Of a stretch of 33,065 nt of DNA, positions 30,252-33,065 are shown one piece after another; position 1 is the stretch's first letter, and the number at the start of each line of letters is the position of its first letter. This DNA comes from Streptomyces roseolus (GTDB lineage: Bacteria > Actinomycetota > Actinomycetes > Streptomycetales > Streptomycetaceae): positions 42,304 through 75,368 of the forward strand of contig NZ_BMTV01000034.1 in the NCBI RefSeq assembly GCF_014649855.1, written 5' to 3'. A model generated the notes under the pieces. The model was not told the origin of the DNA, ran no database searches, and saw only the letters and a program-made list of their open reading frames with translations. The position numbers were made by a program, and so were the translations under genes.

Positions 30252-30728
30252 TCAGAGCTCCTTGCCGTACCAGATCTCCGTGTACGGCCCCGTGCAGTAC
30301 GCCGGGATCTCCCCGTACCCGTGCCGCACGTACAGCGCCCGCGCCTCGACCAGGTCGAGGCGGGTGTTGAGCACCGCCCGGCGGGCGCCGAGCGCGCGGG
30401 CGGCCTCCTCCAGGCCGCTCACGAGCAGGTCGGCGCCGCCGAGGCCGCGGAAGGCGTGACGGACGAACACCCGGGTCAGCTCGGCCCGTTCGGCGTCGAG
30501 GAGGACCAGGCCGCCGCACGCGGCGGCCTTCCCGTCGTACCGCCCGACCAGGAACTGCCCGGCGGGCGGGGCGAGCAGGTCGAGCCCCTCGTCGATCATC
30601 TCCTCGTCGTACTCGTCCTCGGTCAGGACGCGGCCGTAGTAGCGGCCCGCGACGTCGCCGAAGTAGTCGCGGCGGAGCGAGGTGGCGTCCGGGGTGTCGA
30701 CGCGCTCGGAGGAGAAGGTCCAGGTCAT
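30252..30728 (-). CDS. GNAT-family acetyltransferase, 158 aa
   Basis: The GNAT core is visible: FLVGRYDGKAAACGGLVLL, then AELTRVFVRHAFRGLGGADLL (acetyl-CoA loop RGLGGA), and ALYVRHGYGEIPAYC. ATG 30728 (MTWTFSSE) is preferred, with ATG 30737 nine bases upstream as an alternative. It ends six bases past the convergent membrane-protein gene. Substrate unknown. Confidence 0.85.
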   Translation of the reverse strand: MTWTFSSERVDTPDATSLRRDYFGDVAGRYYGRVLTEDEYDEEMIDEGLDLLAPPAGQFLVGRYDGKAAACGGLVLLDAERAELTRVFVRHAFRGLGGADLLVSGLEEAARALGARRAVLNTRLDLVEARALYVRHGYGEIPAYCTGPYTEIWYGKEL

Positions 30729-30816
30729 GCGGGCCATTCTGCGGCCCGCACGACCACGGCCGCCGCCGGTTTTCGCCCCGGCCCCGCCCCGGCTCTGGCC
30801 CCGGCCCCCGCTCCGG

Positions 30817-31149
30817 CTACTTCGGCGCCGCCTGCTGCACGACCTCGAAGGACCACAACGTCGACCCGGAGGCGGCCGGCTTCGGACGCTCGCCGCCGCC
30901 CTCGCCGCCGGCGGTGCCCTGGTGGGCCGCCTTCATGGAACCGTTCATCCAGTTCTGGAAGTCCTCCTCGCTGCGCCACCGGGTGTACACCAGGTACTGG
31001 TCGGTGCCCTCCAGCGGCCGCAGCAGCTCGAACCACTCGAACCCGTCGGAGCCCTCCACGGCACCGGCCCGCGAGGCGAACCGCTGCTCGAGAACCTCCC
31101 GCTGCTCGGCGGGCACGGTCAGGACGTTGATCTTTACCACACTAGGCAC
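30817..31149 (-). CDS. Antibiotic biosynthesis monooxygenase (ABM) family protein, 110 aa
   Basis: Reads VKINVLTVPAEQREVLEQRF, GFEWFELLRPLEGTDQYLVYTRW and EEDFQNWM, the ABM dimer fold (alpha/beta sandwich), followed by a C-terminal tail with SFEVVQ. The GTG at 31149 has AGAGG six bases upstream. It lies head to head with the serine integrase, whose reading begins at 31150, so the start region of this gene is the likely edge of an integration site. The gene itself appears complete. Confidence 0.85.
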   Translation of the reverse strand: MPSVVKINVLTVPAEQREVLEQRFASRAGAVEGSDGFEWFELLRPLEGTDQYLVYTRWRSEEDFQNWMNGSMKAAHQGTAGGEGGGERPKPAASGSTLWSFEVVQQAAPK

Positions 31150-32896
31150 ATGACACCTCTCAGGAAGCACAGGCCGGGCGCTGCGCCGAGCCTTGATCAC
31201 GTACGTGCAGTCTCGTACATCCGCCAGTCAAAGCGGTGAGGACGACTCGCAGGCGTCGCCCGTGGCGCAGCGCGAACGATGCGCCTCGCTGATCGCGTCG
31301 AAGGGGTGGAGCGACGCGGGCCACTTCGAGGACGTGGGCAAGTCGGGGTGGGACCCGAGCATCCACCGCCCGGGGTTCGAAGAGATGATGACGGCCGTGC
31401 GCGGCGGGCACGTGGACGCCGTGGTGGTCTTCTCGCTGTCCCGCTTGACACGCCGTGGCGCGCTGGAAGCGATGCGCATCATCGAGGAGTTGGAGACGCA
31501 CGGCGTCCGGCTGGTGAGCGTCGAGGAGCCGTACCTCGACACGTCCACGCCGGTCGGTGTCGGAATCCTCGCGATCATCGCGGGCCTGGCACAGCAGGAG
31601 TCCGACATGAAGTCGGCCTACGTCTCTGCCACCAAGGACACGTTGCGGCGGGCTGGTAGCCATGTTTCCGGCGTCGCCCCGTACGGCTTCACGTCGGAGA
31701 GGACGACCAGCGGCAAGCTGTCCGTCGTCCGACTCGTCCCGGACCCGGTGGAAGCCCCGCACGTCCGTGACATGGCCAAGTGGGCGGCAGAAGGAGTGTC
31801 CGCCTCGCAGATCGCCAAGCGACTCAATGAGGACGGCGTGCCCACGAAGGCGGAGTCCCTGGGGGAGTCGGGCGCCAAGCGCCTCGCCTCGCGCCGTGCG
31901 CGCGGAGTCTCGGAAGCCGTGGAGCGGCCCGCGTGGGTGTCGTCCACCGTCCTGCGCATCCTGCGGGACCCGCGCCTTGCCGGGTACGCGATCGAGTGGC
32001 AGGGACGGGTACAGGCGACCAAGGACGCCGATGGAAACCCCGTCCCCTGCAAGACGGGGAAGCGCGTCATCCTGCGTGACGACGAAGGGCAGCCCGTCCT
32101 GTCACACGAAGGGCTGATCCCAGCGGAGGAGTGGTGGAAGCTCCAGGACGTGCTGGACGGCCGGACGCAGATGGTCGTACGAGCGGGCCGACGTGTCCCT
32201 ACTTTGCTGGCCGGACAGGGACTGCTGTTCTGCGACGTCTGCGGTTCGGTGATGGTGACTGACCGACGGGCCGGGAAGCTCTACTACAAGTGCAACCGGG
32301 CCGGGGGAGTGGTCCCGGGCCACGGTGGTCTCGTCATCGGCCAGGACGCGGCGGACAGCGAGACGGCGGGGCGGGTGTGGGCCCGTCTCATGGCCATGGA
32401 CCCTGACGACCCGGAAGACCTCGAATGGCTGGCCGAGGCGTCACGGCGCTTCGCCCGCCAACAGGACACCTCCCAGCGGGACGCGGAACGCGCGGCGGTG
32501 CGAGCCGAGTTGGAACACGTGCGGGAGTCCCGCCGCATCCTCCACGTGGACCGGCTGGCCGGCGTCTACGCCGACGAGACCGGTGCGCAGATGTTCAGGG
32601 AGTCCATGGCGCGGTTGGCTGCCCATGAGGAGCGGATGGCCGAACGGCTGGCGGAACTGGAGGCGACCGGCAACCGAAGCATTCAGATCCCCAACGAGTG
32701 GACGAGCGTGGACGGAGATCCCATCGGGGAGCGTTCGACATGGGCGGCGTGGGACCTTGAGAAGAAACGGGAGTTCCTGGCGCTCTTCATCGACTCCGTG
32801 AGGATCACCAAGTCCGTCGGCAGGGGCCGGAACGCGAACACGAGGGACCGGGTGATCGTGCGATGGGCTGCGGCGCCTGACTCTGCGGGCGCCTGA
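31150..32896 (+). pseudogene. Large serine recombinase (phage-type integrase), frameshifted near the N-terminus
   Basis: From about 31240 the frame reads SQASPVAQRERCASLIASKGW, GKSGWDPSIHRPGFEEMM, a resolvase-type catalytic domain, then VVFSLSRLTRRG, the recombinase domain with PYGF, a zinc-ribbon with CDVCGSVM and C of YYKCNRAGG, and a coiled-coil. The N-terminal serine motif (AVSYIRQSK with catalytic S at 31228-31230) is in a different frame that stops at 31237-31239. Net one base gained or two lost at about 31231-31239 breaks the gene. The intact frame lacks the catalytic serine unless a ribosome shifts. It starts next to the ABM gene. Confidence 0.85.
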
Positions 32897-33065
32897 GCCG
32901 CCTGAGAGGTCTACACGGTCCGCCGCCAGGAAAGCGGGTGGCGGGCCGTATGGCGTTCCTGAGCCTCGCCGGTTTACAGGTCGCCCTAAGAGGTCGTTTT
33001 CTCCCGATGTTTCATCCCGGGATCGGATGTTCTGTGGGTTCTTTCGGGTCGTGCCAGGAGATGGT
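32897..33065. other. Downstream flank of the serine integrase
   Basis: A stem-loop with two G-U pairs lies at 32917-32947, probably the terminator of the integrase. No gene is seen to the window end. Confidence 0.55.

Noticed and set aside
1..33065. CRISPR array
   Set aside because: The only regular repeats found (iterons, GC-rich tandem blocks) lack the spacing and unique spacers of CRISPR, and no cas gene is present.

Overview
The window is high-G+C actinobacterial DNA, almost certainly Streptomyces. Codon third positions are strongly G/C, GTG starts are common, and many small genes match Streptomyces-restricted families (DUF6284, DUF6251, DUF6308, DUF2277, DUF4231, Imm32). All family calls were made by reading translations; no database search was run.

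Positions 1-392 look like the right end of a first mobile element that lies mostly outside the window, with one small Cys-rich gene. A 48-bp tRNA-derived core (393-440) is repeated exactly at 17199-17246. The two copies bracket a roughly 16.8-kb actinomycete integrative and conjugative element (AICE). Its backbone is on the minus strand. In transcription order it runs: DUF6284 protein, HEAGH metallopeptidase-like protein, large membrane protein, DUF3307 membrane protein, SpdB-like protein, 43-aa zinc-ribbon protein, 69-aa protein, FtsK/TraB-type DNA translocase, 62-aa membrane protein, prim-pol, P-loop helicase-like ATPase, an iteron cluster, excisionase and tyrosine integrase. This is a rolling programme of transfer, replication and excision. 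The leader of this operon carries an rRNA-operon-like boxA sequence, and several strong hairpins lie between its genes. Divergent from it is a plus-strand pair, an HTH regulator with an unusual sensor-like domain and a PP2C-type phosphatase.

The right part of the element (12.6-17.0 kb) is accessory. It holds a small CPVC/HxH protein, a second tRNA-derived core (tRNA-Ser 3' half, 13576-13632), a compositionally foreign RelA/SpoT-domain protein and a four-domain ScoMcrA-like type IV restriction endonuclease. The last two look like defence cargo. The three tRNA half-sites, none preceded by its own tRNA 5' half, suggest a mosaic or tandem array.

From 17.3 to 31.15 kb the DNA looks like ordinary chromosome: DUF6308 with a frameshifted partner, an Imm32/DUF4231 cluster, a GntR regulator with a small divergent gene, DUF2277, a DedA-like membrane protein, DoxX, a secreted HNH nuclease, a HAD phosphatase, a Gly-rich peptidoglycan-binding protein, a DHA2 efflux pump fused to a MarR-like domain, a membrane-anchored protein, a GNAT acetyltransferase and a monooxygenase. 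At 31.15 kb a large serine integrase begins, head to head with the monooxygenase. It is frameshifted just after its catalytic serine, and probably marks the edge of another, perhaps immobilised, element that continues beyond the window.
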